A stretch of DNA of 64,000 nucleotides from Taklimakanibacter deserti (GTDB taxonomy: Bacteria; Pseudomonadota; Alphaproteobacteria; Rhizobiales; Aestuariivirgaceae). The stretch covers positions 248,001-312,000 of the forward strand of contig QORU01000005.1 in the NCBI GenBank assembly GCA_003574785.1, read 5' to 3'. The notes beneath the pieces were generated by a model. It was given only the letters and a program-made list of their open reading frames with translations, was not told the origin of the DNA and ran no database searches. Shown here piece by piece: positions 53,245 through 61,521 of this stretch. How positions within the stretch are numbered: position 1 is the first letter of the stretch; each line of letters opens with the position of its first letter. The position numbers and the translations under genes are program-made.

Positions 53245-54315
53245 ATGTGGCCTGATCATCGTCTCTGCGATTTGCTCGGAATAGATCATCCGATCATCCA
53301 GGCGCCTATGGCGGGATCGGCCACGCCGGCGCTGGCCGCTGCCGTGAGCAATGCCGGCGGGCTGGGCTCGCTCGGCTGCGCCGAGATGGCGGCGGACGCG
53401 CTGGCGGCGCAGGTTGCGAAACTGCGCGCCGGTACGAATCGACCGTTCAATCTCAATTTCTTCGCCCATCCGGCACCTCGCATGGCGTCGTCGGATTTCA
53501 CGCGGACACGCGAGAGGCTGCGACCCTGGTACCGGCGTCTTGGCCTCGCCGAACCCGCGGCGACGGCGACGCCACACGGTCCGGGCTTCGACGAAGAACG
53601 GCTCGCCATGCTTCTCTCCCTCAAGCCCAAAGTCGTCAGCTTCCATTTCGGCGTTCCCGATGAGGCTTCCCGTATGGCGCTCAAAGCGGCGGGAATAGTG
53701 CTGATGAGCACCGCGACGACGGTTGCCGAGGCGCGCGCCCTCGAGGAGGCCCGGATCGACGTGGTGATCGCGCAGGGCTGGGAAGCCGGAGGTCATCGCG
53801 GCTCGCACTCACCACGCGCTCCCGCCGACGGTGTCGGCACGCTCGCCCTCGTTCCCCAGATCGTCGATGCCGTGAGCCTGCCCGTGGTGGCGGCCGGTGG
53901 CATTGGCGACGGCCGAGGCATCGCCGCCGCTTTCGTGCTCGGCGCCTGCGGGGCCCAGATCGGCACGGGCTTTCTCTCTTGCCCGGAAGCCGCCACGGAT
54001 CCGGTCCGGCGCGCGATGCTGCGCAATGCGGCCGAGACCGACACGATGATGACCGATGCGTTTTCAGGGCGCGCCGCCCGCGCCGTGCGCAGCGCCTATG
54101 CGCTCGACATGGAACGGACGCGCATCGACCTGCCCGACTTCCCTTCGCTGTATGATCTGAGCGAGCCGCTGCTGCAATCGGCCGATCCGAAGGAAGCGTC
54201 CTTCCTGCTCTATGGACAAGCGGCCCGCCTGAACCGTGAGCTTCCGGCGGCCGAGTTGGTCGCCCGCTATGTGGAAGAGGCCGCCGCCGTCTTCGCGAAG
54301 CTGCGTGGTGTGTAA
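53245..54315 (+). CDS. nitronate monooxygenase-family flavoprotein
   Basis: A 356-residue FMN TIM-barrel protein with GGAGG ahead of ATG 53245. Signature blocks are LGIDHPIIQAPMAGSATPALAAAVSNAGGLGSLG at the start, VVSFHFGVPDE, VIAQGWEAGGHRGSH (with the catalytic His of class I nitronate monooxygenase) and PVVAAGGIGDGRGIAAAFVLGACGAQIGTGFL. It oxidises alkyl nitronates such as propionate-3-nitronate. It follows the amine oxidase gene in the same direction; a shared transcript is likely, but no known pathway joins the two. Confidence 0.9.
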   Translation: MWPDHRLCDLLGIDHPIIQAPMAGSATPALAAAVSNAGGLGSLGCAEMAADALAAQVAKLRAGTNRPFNLNFFAHPAPRMASSDFTRTRERLRPWYRRLGLAEPAATATPHGPGFDEERLAMLLSLKPKVVSFHFGVPDEASRMALKAAGIVLMSTATTVAEARALEEARIDVVIAQGWEAGGHRGSHSPRAPADGVGTLALVPQIVDAVSLPVVAAGGIGDGRGIAAAFVLGACGAQIGTGFLSCPEAATDPVRRAMLRNAAETDTMMTDAFSGRAARAVRSAYALDMERTRIDLPDFPSLYDLSEPLLQSADPKEASFLLYGQAARLNRELPAAELVARYVEEAAAVFAKLRGV

Positions 54316-54317
54316 CC

Positions 54318-55214
54318 TCAGCTCTGCGCTGCTTCGGCCCGCACGAAATCGATGAAGGCGCGCAATGGTGCCGGCACGTGCCGGCGGCTCGGATAATAGA
54401 GCGACGGTCCCGGGAAATGCGGGCACCAGGGGACGAGTGCCTCGACCAGCCGTCCCGCGGCCAGCGACGGCCGGACAAAATCCTCGAAAGTCGCATACCA
54501 TCCAAGGCCATCCTCGGCGGCGCGAATGGCAAGCTCGGGACTGTTGGTGATGAGCGGCGTCTCGGGATCGATCTTCACCGTCTCGCCGTCCTTCTCGAAC
54601 TCCCAGGGCACGATGGCGCCGCTGAGGAAGCGGTAGCGGATGCATGGCCGATGCAGGAGGTCTTCGGGCCGCTGCGGCGTGCCATGCCGGCGGACATGAT
54701 CGGGTGAGGCGACCACGGTGAAGCGCTGCGGCGGGCCGATCGGCACTGCGATCATGTCGAGCGCCAGGCTCTCGTCATAGCGGATGCCGGCATCGAAGCC
54801 TTGCGCGAACACATCGATCAGATTGTTGTCGACGGTGATCTCGAGGCGGATGCCGGGAAATTGGCCGAGGAAACGCGCGATCATCGGCGCGAGGATCGGC
54901 TGCGCCGCACCCGGCACGTTGAGTCTCAGCGTGCCGGTGGGCGTGTCGCGAAACCCGTTCACCTCGTCGATCGCTTCCGTCATCTCGGCAAAGATCGGCG
55001 ACAGGCGCGAGGCGAGCTTCTCGCCAGCCTCGGTCGGCGTCACCGAGCGCGTCGTCCGGTTGAGGAGGCGGACGCCCAGCCTTTCTTCGAGATGGCGCAC
55101 CGACTGGCTGAGGGTCGAGACGGCAATGCCGCGCTCCCGCGCCGCGCGCCGGAAATTGCGGTGCCGGACGACGGCAACGAAGGCATCGAGATCGGAAAAT
55201 TCAGGAAGATTCAT
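54318..55214 (-). CDS. LysR-family transcriptional regulator
   Basis: A 298-residue protein. The winged helix is MNLPEFSDLDAFVAVVRHRNFRRAARERGIAVSTLSQSVRHLEERLGVRLLNRTTRSVTPTEAG, then a periplasmic-binding-protein-type effector domain (PTGTLRLNVPGAAQPILAPMIARFLGQFPGIRLEI). I take ATG 55214, the usual position; an ATG eight codons earlier overlaps an operator-like dyad. The effector is unknown. It is divergent from an aldo/keto reductase gene, the usual target of such a pair. Confidence 0.92.
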   Translation of the reverse strand: MNLPEFSDLDAFVAVVRHRNFRRAARERGIAVSTLSQSVRHLEERLGVRLLNRTTRSVTPTEAGEKLASRLSPIFAEMTEAIDEVNGFRDTPTGTLRLNVPGAAQPILAPMIARFLGQFPGIRLEITVDNNLIDVFAQGFDAGIRYDESLALDMIAVPIGPPQRFTVVASPDHVRRHGTPQRPEDLLHRPCIRYRFLSGAIVPWEFEKDGETVKIDPETPLITNSPELAIRAAEDGLGWYATFEDFVRPSLAAGRLVEALVPWCPHFPGPSLYYPSRRHVPAPLRAFIDFVRAEAAQS

Positions 55215-55236
55215 TGTTCGGATACCCGCACAGCCC

Positions 55237-55266
55237 ATTCATGATTGAGCGGATTATCGCATGAAT
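55237..55266. promoter_or_regulatory. LysR-type operator dyad
   Basis: ATTCATG (55237-55243) and CATGAAT (55260-55266) are perfect 7-base inverted arms with a 16-base spacer, in the 101 bases between the LysR and aldo/keto reductase starts. This size and position fit an LTTR recognition site. Confidence 0.5.
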
Positions 55267-55315
55267 TGGCTTGTGGCATCACCCTCTTATCGCTCACCCA
55301 TCTGAGGAGATTTTC

Positions 55316-56314
55316 ATGAGCATTCGCCGCAAGCTGGGCCGCTCGGGCCCCGAAGTTTCCGCCCTTGGCCTTGGCTGCATGGGCATGTCCGATTTTTATG
55401 GGCCCGCCGACCGGGAGGAGAGCATCGCCACCCTCCATGCGGCGCTCGATGCCGGCATCACGCTCCTCGACACCGGCGACTTCTACGGCATGGGCCACAA
55501 CGAGATGCTGATCGCCGAAGCCCTGAAGGGCCGCCGCCGCGCCGACGTGCTGTTGAGCGTGAAGTTCGGCGCGCTGCGCGATCCGGCCGGCAATTGGCTG
55601 GGCTTCGATGCGCGGCCCGCCGCGGTCAAAACCGCGCTCGCTTACACATTGAAGCGGCTCAACACCGATTACATCGATATCTACCGTCCGGCGCGCCTCG
55701 ATCCGCAAGTCCCGGTCGAGGAGACAATCGGCGCCATTGCCGACATGGTGAAGGCAGGCTTTGTGCGCCACATCGGGCTGTCGGAAGTCGGCAGCGACAC
55801 GATCCGCAAGGCAGCGAAGGTCCATCCGATCGCGGACCTGCAGATCGAATATTCGCTGATCTCGCGCGGCATCGAGGATGGGATCCTCGCGACCTGCCGC
55901 GAACTCGGCGTCGCCGTCACCGCCTATGGCGTTCTTTCGCGCGGCCTGATCGGCGGCCACTGGACTAAGTCGCGCTCCGCCGGTGCCGCGGATTTCCGCA
56001 ACATGAGTCCGCGCTTCCAGGACGGCAATATCGATCGCAACCTGGCCCTGGTCGAGGCCTTGCGCGGCGTGGCGAACCGGCTCGGCGCGACAGTGGCGCA
56101 GGTTGCGATAGCCTGGGTCGCCTCGCGCGGTGATGACATCATTCCCTTGATCGGCGCGCGCAAGCGCGGCCAGCTCAACGAGTCCCTCGCTGCGTCGAAT
56201 GTGCGTCTTTCGGCTTCCGATCTCGCCGCCATCGAGCAAGCGGTGCCGAAGGGTGCCGCAGCCGGCGGGCGCTATGCGCAAGCGCAGCTCGCGCATCTCG
56301 ACAGCGAGCGGTGA
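55316..56314 (+). CDS. aldo/keto reductase
   Basis: A 332-residue TIM-barrel NADPH reductase; GAGGAG precedes ATG 55316. The blocks LGLGCMGMSDFYGPADREESIATLHAALDAGITLLDTGDFYGMGHNEMLIAEALKGRR contain the catalytic Asp and Tyr, and LLSVKFG the Lys. The fourth tetrad residue is unusual: where most members read QHR, this protein has IYRPARLDP, so the His is replaced by Ala, as in one known subgroup. IEYSLISRGIE and LIGARKRGQLNESLAA follow. The substrate is unknown; expression is probably governed by the divergent LysR gene. Confidence 0.9.
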   Translation: MSIRRKLGRSGPEVSALGLGCMGMSDFYGPADREESIATLHAALDAGITLLDTGDFYGMGHNEMLIAEALKGRRRADVLLSVKFGALRDPAGNWLGFDARPAAVKTALAYTLKRLNTDYIDIYRPARLDPQVPVEETIGAIADMVKAGFVRHIGLSEVGSDTIRKAAKVHPIADLQIEYSLISRGIEDGILATCRELGVAVTAYGVLSRGLIGGHWTKSRSAGAADFRNMSPRFQDGNIDRNLALVEALRGVANRLGATVAQVAIAWVASRGDDIIPLIGARKRGQLNESLAASNVRLSASDLAAIEQAVPKGAAAGGRYAQAQLAHLDSER

Positions 56315-56383
56315 TCACCCAGCGAGACAGGTCCGCCACAAACAGAGCATGAGCGCCAGGGTCACCGACATGACCCTGGCAAT
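56315..56383 (-). pseudogene. decayed copy of the 3' end of the gene at 58972
   Basis: Read on the minus strand, these 69 bases give IARVMSVTLALMLCLWRTCLAG then a stop, matching the last residues of the 69-residue protein at 58972-59181 (RIARILSVILMVGLIIYLWRTYLNG). DNA similarity is also plain (GAGA-AGGTCCGCCACAAA-AGA). There is no start or upstream portion, so this is a remnant. It lies in the 200 bases before the large gene at 56515, so that gene is bracketed by the two copies. Confidence 0.7.
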
Positions 56384-56514
56384 TAACCTCGCACCCGCCC
56401 CCATCGCTCACTCACGCCGATTTGGGTATATAGGCGCGTAGCCGGACCCGGGACGCCCAAGACTGCCTCACTGATCGTCTGTACTCAATCAACGCGAACA
56501 AGAGGGGCCTCACA

Positions 56515-58962
56515 ATGACACTCGACAAGCTTGTCGATCTTGACCGTTCACTCACCGAGTTCAACGAGCGCGTCCAAGAGAGGGTCGGACAGAACCTTCG
56601 GATGATCTCCTTGAGCATGTATGGGAATCCAGAAGATCCACGTTTCTCCGCGGTGTGGGACGAACGCCCGCAAACCCTCCTTCCTCTAAAAATTGCACTC
56701 GCCAAGAACCGCAATGATTTCAAGAAAATCTGCAAAGACAATCTTGCCGCCGAATTCTATCCTGTCTTGGTCTCGGCGACCGGCGGTGAAGCAGGTGCCC
56801 GCTTTTCCGCTGTGTTCGAACAATCCGTCAGACCGCCCATCGTACCTCCCGAAATGAGTTTTCACCAATTGCTCGATGCCTTTAAAGCCGAGGTCGAGAC
56901 TCGCGCCGAAAAACAGTGGATCATTCATAATGCGACTATTTATGACGACGCCACAACCGCCTCGCGCGTGACTGCGATCTGGCGGAAAAATACAACAAAC
57001 ACAGCGTGGATGGCGTATGCGGGCTTGAGCGAAGCCGTGCATAACCAATATTTCAAGGCCGAAACGGACGGTTGGGCACGATTGGCATTTGTCACCGCTT
57101 CCAGCCGGCACCGTTTTCTTGCCGTCTATCGCGATGATCAAATCGCTCCCATCGGCACGGGCTTCGCGCAGGAATTCTACGGCAGCATCCGCGAATTCAA
57201 GATGAAGCGGCCGGAGTGGTTGGAGAAGGGATTCTACCACCAATATTTTCAGGGCTTCGGATCAGGACTCAAGCGGCGCTATGTCGCCCTTTATGTGGTG
57301 AGCAACAAGCCGATCGAGCGCACGGCGCGGATCAACGGAAAGCCTCAGGTCGACGCCATCGACAATGCCGTTCTGAAATGGATGAAGCACAGCAATATTC
57401 GCGGCGCAGCGCTGGCAATCGTCAAGGATACCCGACTGGTGCTGGCGCGCGGCTACACATGGGCTGAACCCGACTATCCGGATGTGACGCCCAAGACAAT
57501 GTTTCGGCTGGGAAGTTGCAGCAAGATGATCACGTCGCTCTCGATCCATCAGCTTGCCGCCGAGGGAAACCCTAAGCTCGACGATCCGATTGCCCCGATT
57601 CTGCAGCTCAAAACGCCTGATGGCCAAGATCCACAAGATCCAAAGGTGACCGCGCCAAATCATGAACCCTATCTCAAGACGACGGTTGGAGGGCTCCTGG
57701 AAAGCACCTGCAAGATCAATGCCGACTATGAGAAGGCGAACTTGGCAATCGTAGAGGCGGCTGGGAAAAAAGGGCAAGTTCCGGCGACTCACGATCAGAT
57801 CGCCTCATGGATCATTACTCAGCCGCCCGAGACGCAAATAGGACCGAACGACGGCGGATTCTTTCTTGCGGCTGAAGTGGTCAAACGTGTTCGCGGCGTA
57901 GAAGCATATGAGGAAGTATTCGAGCCCCTGATCCTCAAGCCGCTGAACATCTCACGCTTCAAGATCGCGCACTCACTGCACAAGGATCAAAAGCCGGAAG
58001 ATGCACGTCATCACGCGCGCGAACTGACGGTGGTGAAGAGCGTCATGAGTCCCGATAGGCCCTTCGTGCATTGGGGACACGGGGAAGACAACTATCAGAC
58101 ATTCGCCGCCTCAGGCGGGTTCGCGGCGGCCGCGCTCGATTATGCCCGCCTTTTGGCGGCGCTCAACTGCAAGCCTTACAACCCGCTGGGTAGCACGACT
58201 GTCGACTCGCTCATCGGCAGCGCAAAAGCCAGCGGCAAAGGACATGGTTTCGATGCGTTCGAGCTGGTTGACCCTGTCAAGGACCTCTACCAGGCGTACA
58301 AGGGCGGTTTGCTCGATATCGCGCAGACCGGAATTTATTTTGAACCCGGCGGAATTAGCTATGTGATGCTGTGGAACGGGCTGCATTACGGGAAGAGCCT
58401 GCGCGATTTCGACCCCAAAAACAATGAATGGTGGCCCAGGTTTCACGAGGTTCTGACCCCCGCGAAAGCACAAGCGTGGTCGTCAACCGATCTTTTTCCT
58501 GATCCCGATTACGCGATGCCCTCCTTCCCCGCGACCGAAGGCAACTGGCGGCACTGCACGAAATGCCAGTCCCTCTACTTGCACGGGAACCCACAGGGAG
58601 ATTGTCTCGGCGAAGGTAAACATGACCCAGGCATGGGCAATATTGCCAATTATCACCTGATGGTGGACTCCACCATGGATTATGGTGAAAAGAACTGGCG
58701 CAGATGCATCAACTGCCGCTGCCTGTTCTTCGATGGCGACCAGACTGGCAAATGCACGGTGGGCGACAATCACGATGCGGGACGAACGAGCTCGGAATAC
58801 AGCCTCGTCGTCGATTCTCCCTACAACGAGCACGACGAAAATTGGCGCAGATGCAAGAAGTGTCAGACTTTGTTCTCTGAGGGCACCGGTTCAGGGAAAT
58901 GCGCGGCTGGCGGGGCGCATGAGAGCAGTCAGAACGGCGTCTACAGCATCGCAGAGACATAG
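56515..58962 (+). CDS. large multi-domain protein: beta-lactamase-fold serine hydrolase with N-terminal repeats and three C-terminal CxxC...C...H modules
   Basis: An 815-residue protein. Residues about 1-270 contain repeated short beta units (RFSAVWDE, GARFSAVFEQ, SRVTAIWRK, RRYVALYVVS) like the bacterial tandem repeats of polyglycine-hydrolase-type proteins. A class-C beta-lactamase/esterase-like domain follows: VLKWMKHSNIRGAALAIVKDTRLVLARGYTWAEPDY, then the SxxK motif in RLGSCSKMITS. The usual YxN motif seems replaced by PND in IGPNDGGFF, so activity is uncertain. The end carries three near-identical modules, each W-R-x-C-x2-C-...-C-...-H (WRHCTKCQSLYLHG, WRRCINCRCLFFDG, WRRCKKCQTLFSEG). 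No signal peptide is seen. G+C looks lower than its neighbours, hinting at transfer. Confidence 0.8.
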   Translation: MTLDKLVDLDRSLTEFNERVQERVGQNLRMISLSMYGNPEDPRFSAVWDERPQTLLPLKIALAKNRNDFKKICKDNLAAEFYPVLVSATGGEAGARFSAVFEQSVRPPIVPPEMSFHQLLDAFKAEVETRAEKQWIIHNATIYDDATTASRVTAIWRKNTTNTAWMAYAGLSEAVHNQYFKAETDGWARLAFVTASSRHRFLAVYRDDQIAPIGTGFAQEFYGSIREFKMKRPEWLEKGFYHQYFQGFGSGLKRRYVALYVVSNKPIERTARINGKPQVDAIDNAVLKWMKHSNIRGAALAIVKDTRLVLARGYTWAEPDYPDVTPKTMFRLGSCSKMITSLSIHQLAAEGNPKLDDPIAPILQLKTPDGQDPQDPKVTAPNHEPYLKTTVGGLLESTCKINADYEKANLAIVEAAGKKGQVPATHDQIASWIITQPPETQIGPNDGGFFLAAEVVKRVRGVEAYEEVFEPLILKPLNISRFKIAHSLHKDQKPEDARHHARELTVVKSVMSPDRPFVHWGHGEDNYQTFAASGGFAAAALDYARLLAALNCKPYNPLGSTTVDSLIGSAKASGKGHGFDAFELVDPVKDLYQAYKGGLLDIAQTGIYFEPGGISYVMLWNGLHYGKSLRDFDPKNNEWWPRFHEVLTPAKAQAWSSTDLFPDPDYAMPSFPATEGNWRHCTKCQSLYLHGNPQGDCLGEGKHDPGMGNIANYHLMVDSTMDYGEKNWRRCINCRCLFFDGDQTGKCTVGDNHDAGRTSSEYSLVVDSPYNEHDENWRRCKKCQTLFSEGTGSGKCAAGGAHESSQNGVYSIAET

Positions 58963-58971
58963 AAGCCGCGG

Positions 58972-59181
58972 TCAGCCGTTGAGATAGGTCCGCCACAAAT
59001 AGATGATGAGACCCACCATCAGGATCACCGAAAGGATCCTGGCGATGCGCTTCCCCAGGATCTCGATCTTGTCGTCCTCGGGCGGGTCGTGCGGATGCGA
59101 CCCGGTGATGATCTTCTCCGACTGCTGGTCGAGCCGTTTCAGCGCCGCGCGGGCTTCCTCCTCGCGATCGGACTTCGTCAT
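58972..59181 (-). CDS. small tail-anchored membrane protein
   Basis: A 69-residue protein: charged, helical N-terminus (MTKSDREEEARAALKRLDQQSEK), a middle segment HPHDPPEDDKIEILGKRIA, and a single C-terminal membrane helix (ILSVILMVGLIIYLWRTYL). Its start overlaps the stop of the metallopeptidase (ATGA). Function unknown; it is the third gene of a coupled set. A decayed copy of its 3' end exists at 56315-56383. Confidence 0.7.
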   Translation of the reverse strand: MTKSDREEEARAALKRLDQQSEKIITGSHPHDPPEDDKIEILGKRIARILSVILMVGLIIYLWRTYLNG

Positions 59182-59573
59182 GAGGCCCGCCTTTCGATCC
59201 GCTCCATATCGGCATCCGACAGACCGAAATGATGGCCGATCTCGTGAATGAGCACATGGGTGACGATGGCGCCCAGGGTCTCCTTGTGCTCGGCCCAGTA
59301 ATCGAGAATGGGGCGGCGGTAGAGGAAGACCATGTTGGGCAGCGCACCGGTATGAGCCAGCTCCTCGCCATGGGCGAGTCCTACCCCCTGGAACAGGCCG
59401 AGCAGGTCGAAGTCGCCGGCTTTCATGTCGGTGAGGACATCGTCATCCGGGAAATCCTGGACCCTTATGATGACATTGCCGGTGAGCTCATGGAAAGCCT
59501 TGGGCAGGCGCGCATAAGCCTCGCCTGCGAGCGCGTCCAGATCCTCGAGCGACGGCGCTTCGAGGCCGGTCAG
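59178..59573 (-). CDS. zincin-like metallopeptidase (DUF1025 type) with probable CTG start
   Basis: A protein of about 131 residues. THVLIHEIGHHFGLSDADMERIE near the C-terminus is the HExxHxxGxxD zinc site; NVIIRVQDFPDDDVLTDMKAGDFDLLGLFQGVGL is the family core. In this frame there is no ATG, GTG or TTG between a GTG at 59756, which would read through the upstream gene, and an ATG inside the domain. The N-terminus of relatives falls at TGLEAPSLEDLDALAGEAY, where a CTG (59571-59573) overlaps the upstream stop as CTGA, in the same manner as the ATGA, GTGA and TTGA overlaps elsewhere in this window. I therefore propose CTG initiation; the GTG at 59756 is the alternative. Confidence 0.75.
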   Translation of the reverse strand: MTGLEAPSLEDLDALAGEAYARLPKAFHELTGNVIIRVQDFPDDDVLTDMKAGDFDLLGLFQGVGLAHGEELAHTGALPNMVFLYRRPILDYWAEHKETLGAIVTHVLIHEIGHHFGLSDADMERIERRAS

Positions 59574-59737
59574 TTCATGCAGAGGAAGCCGGTGGCCTGG
59601 CAGAGATCTAGTCCTTGGGCGGTCATGGCGTTCACGGTTGTATAGGCCGCAAGGCTGCCCGTAACCAGCGTCAGGATAACAAGAGCCATAAGCACACGGC
59701 GAAGGAACCGTGTATCTGCCGCATTCGTCGTAATCAC
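59570..59737 (-). CDS. small membrane protein
   Basis: A 55-residue protein if started at GTG 59737, which has GGGGAG 8 bases before it; a TTG nine codons earlier is the alternative. One membrane helix (RRVLMALVILTLVTGSLAAY) is followed by a short exported end TTVNAMTAQGLDLCQATGFLCMN with two cysteines that could form a disulfide. It is the first gene of the three-gene coupled set with the metallopeptidase and tail-anchored protein. Function unknown. Confidence 0.55.
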   Translation of the reverse strand: MITTNAADTRFLRRVLMALVILTLVTGSLAAYTTVNAMTAQGLDLCQATGFLCMN

Positions 59738-59764
59738 TGGAAGCACTCCCCGCCACAGAACCAA

Positions 59765-59782
59765 GTTGATTGTTGAATCAAC
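59765..59782. promoter_or_regulatory. 18-base perfect palindrome
   Basis: GTTGATT-GTTG-AATCAAC, two perfect 7-base arms, 28 bases upstream of the small membrane-protein start, a position suited to an operator for the three-gene set. The rest of 59783-59922 is A+T-richer with no gene. Confidence 0.4.
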
Positions 59783-59922
59783 CTTAGCGCCTTGATGATG
59801 ACATAACCCTTAATGGCGCGTTCATCAACCGTTAATCCGCCGTAGCGTTACCGAACTCACACTTTAAACGAAGAGCGAGGTGCCACAGGCACTTGCCGGG
59901 CGTTGACGGCGCGCGAGCGGGA

Positions 59923-59943
59923 AGCCGCCCTGACAAGGCGGCT
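59923..59943 (-). terminator. hairpin after leuC
   Basis: AGCCGCC (59923-59929) pairs with GGCGGCT (59937-59943) around a 7-base loop, 38 bases beyond the leuC stop. No T-run follows on the minus strand, so its strength as a terminator is uncertain. Confidence 0.4.
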
Positions 59944-59981
59944 GCCACAATTCTTAACGCGGATGAGGCCGCGCTGAGGCG

Positions 59982-61385
59982 TCAATGCCAGCGCCGGATG
60001 TCAACGAAATGACCGGCGATGGCGGCGGCGGCCGCCATTTGCGGCGACACCAGATGGGTGCGGCCCTTGTAGCCCTGGCGGCCCTCGAAATTCCGGTTGG
60101 AGGTCGAGGCGCAGCGCTCGCCGGGCTTGAGCTGGTCCGGATTCATGCCCAGGCACATGGAGCAGCCGGGCTCGCGCCATTCGAAGCCGGCGGCGACAAA
60201 AATCTTGTCGAGGCCTTCCTCCTCGGCCTGGATCTTCACCAGGCCGGAGCCGGGAACGATCATGCCCTTGAGCCGATCATGGATCTTGCGCCCTTCGACG
60301 ATCTTGGCGACGGCGCGCAGGTCCTCGATGCGGCCATTGGTGCAGGAGCCGATCCAGATCATGTCGAGCGGGATGTCGGTGATCCTGGTGCCGGGCTTGA
60401 GGCCCATATAGTCGAGCGCCCGCCATTTCGACTGGCGCTTGCCCTCATCGGCGATATCGTCCGGGTTGGGCACGCTGCCTTCGATCGAGACGACGTCTTC
60501 GGGGCTGGTGCCCCAGGAGACGATCGGCGGCAACGATGCCGCATCGAGCTTCACCACGCGGTCGAAATGGGCGCCGTCATCGGTCCTGAGCGTCTCCCAA
60601 TAGCGCAGCGCTTTATCCCAGTCCGCACCCTTGGGCGATTTCGGGCGGTCCTTCAGATAGGCATAGGCCTTTTCGTCGGGCGCGATCATGCCGGCGCGCG
60701 CCCCGCCCTCGATCGACATGTTGCACATCGTCATGCGCCCCTCCATCGAGAGGTCGCGCACGGCATCGCCGGCATATTCGATGACCGAACCGGTGCCGCC
60801 GGCGGTGCCGATCTCGCCGATGATGGCGAGGATGATGTCCTTGGCGGTGGCACCTTGCGCCAGCTTGCCGTCGACCTGGACCAGCATGTTCTTGGCCTTC
60901 TTCTGGATCAGCGTCTGGGTGGCGAGCACATGCTCGACCTCCGACGTGCCGATGCCATGGGCGAGCGCGCCGAAGGCGCCATGGGTCGAGGTGTGGCTGT
61001 CGCCGCAGACGATGGTGGTACCGGGCAGCGTAAAACCCTGCTCGGGACCGACGACATGGACGATGCCCTGGCGGCGGTCGAGCTCATTGTAATATTCGAT
61101 GCCGAAGTCCTTGGCGTTCTGCGCCAAGGTCTCGACCTGGGTGCGGCTCTCGGGCTCGGCGATGCCGTGGCTCCGGTCGGTGGTCGGCACATTGTGGTCG
61201 ACGACGGCGAGCGTCTTCTCGGGGTGGCGCACCTTGCGGCCCGACATGCGCAGACCCTCGAAGGCCTGCGGGCTCGTCACCTCATGGACAAGGTGGCGAT
61301 CGATATAGAGGAGGCAGGTGCCGTCCGGCTGCTCATCCACCAGATGATCGTCCCAGATCTTGTCGTAAAGCGTGCGCGGTGCCAT
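59982..61385 (-). CDS. leuC: 3-isopropylmalate dehydratase, large subunit
   Basis: A 467-residue aconitase-family protein: [42 protein letters not shown] at the start, [49 protein letters not shown], and the three Fe-S cysteines in IGSCTNGR and [13 protein letters not shown]. Together with LeuD it isomerises 2-isopropylmalate to 3-isopropylmalate. AGGATG lies ahead of the ATG. The gene is a single unit here, unlike leuCD operons of enteric bacteria. Confidence 0.97.
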   Translation of the reverse strand: MAPRTLYDKIWDDHLVDEQPDGTCLLYIDRHLVHEVTSPQAFEGLRMSGRKVRHPEKTLAVVDHNVPTTDRSHGIAEPESRTQVETLAQNAKDFGIEYYNELDRRQGIVHVVGPEQGFTLPGTTIVCGDSHTSTHGAFGALAHGIGTSEVEHVLATQTLIQKKAKNMLVQVDGKLAQGATAKDIILAIIGEIGTAGGTGSVIEYAGDAVRDLSMEGRMTMCNMSIEGGARAGMIAPDEKAYAYLKDRPKSPKGADWDKALRYWETLRTDDGAHFDRVVKLDAASLPPIVSWGTSPEDVVSIEGSVPNPDDIADEGKRQSKWRALDYMGLKPGTRITDIPLDMIWIGSCTNGRIEDLRAVAKIVEGRKIHDRLKGMIVPGSGLVKIQAEEEGLDKIFVAAGFEWREPGCSMCLGMNPDQLKPGERCASTSNRNFEGRQGYKGRTHLVSPQMAAAAAIAGHFVDIRRWH

Positions 61386-61521
61386 CGGAAAACATCCTGT
61401 AAACTGGGTATGATCTACGCGATCATGCCTGAAACCAGCCTTTTAGCGGCATTGCCCCCCGAGTCAAATCCCGCCCGGCGCATCCCAAGACTGCCATAAT
61501 GGCATGCATTGATCGCCGCCC

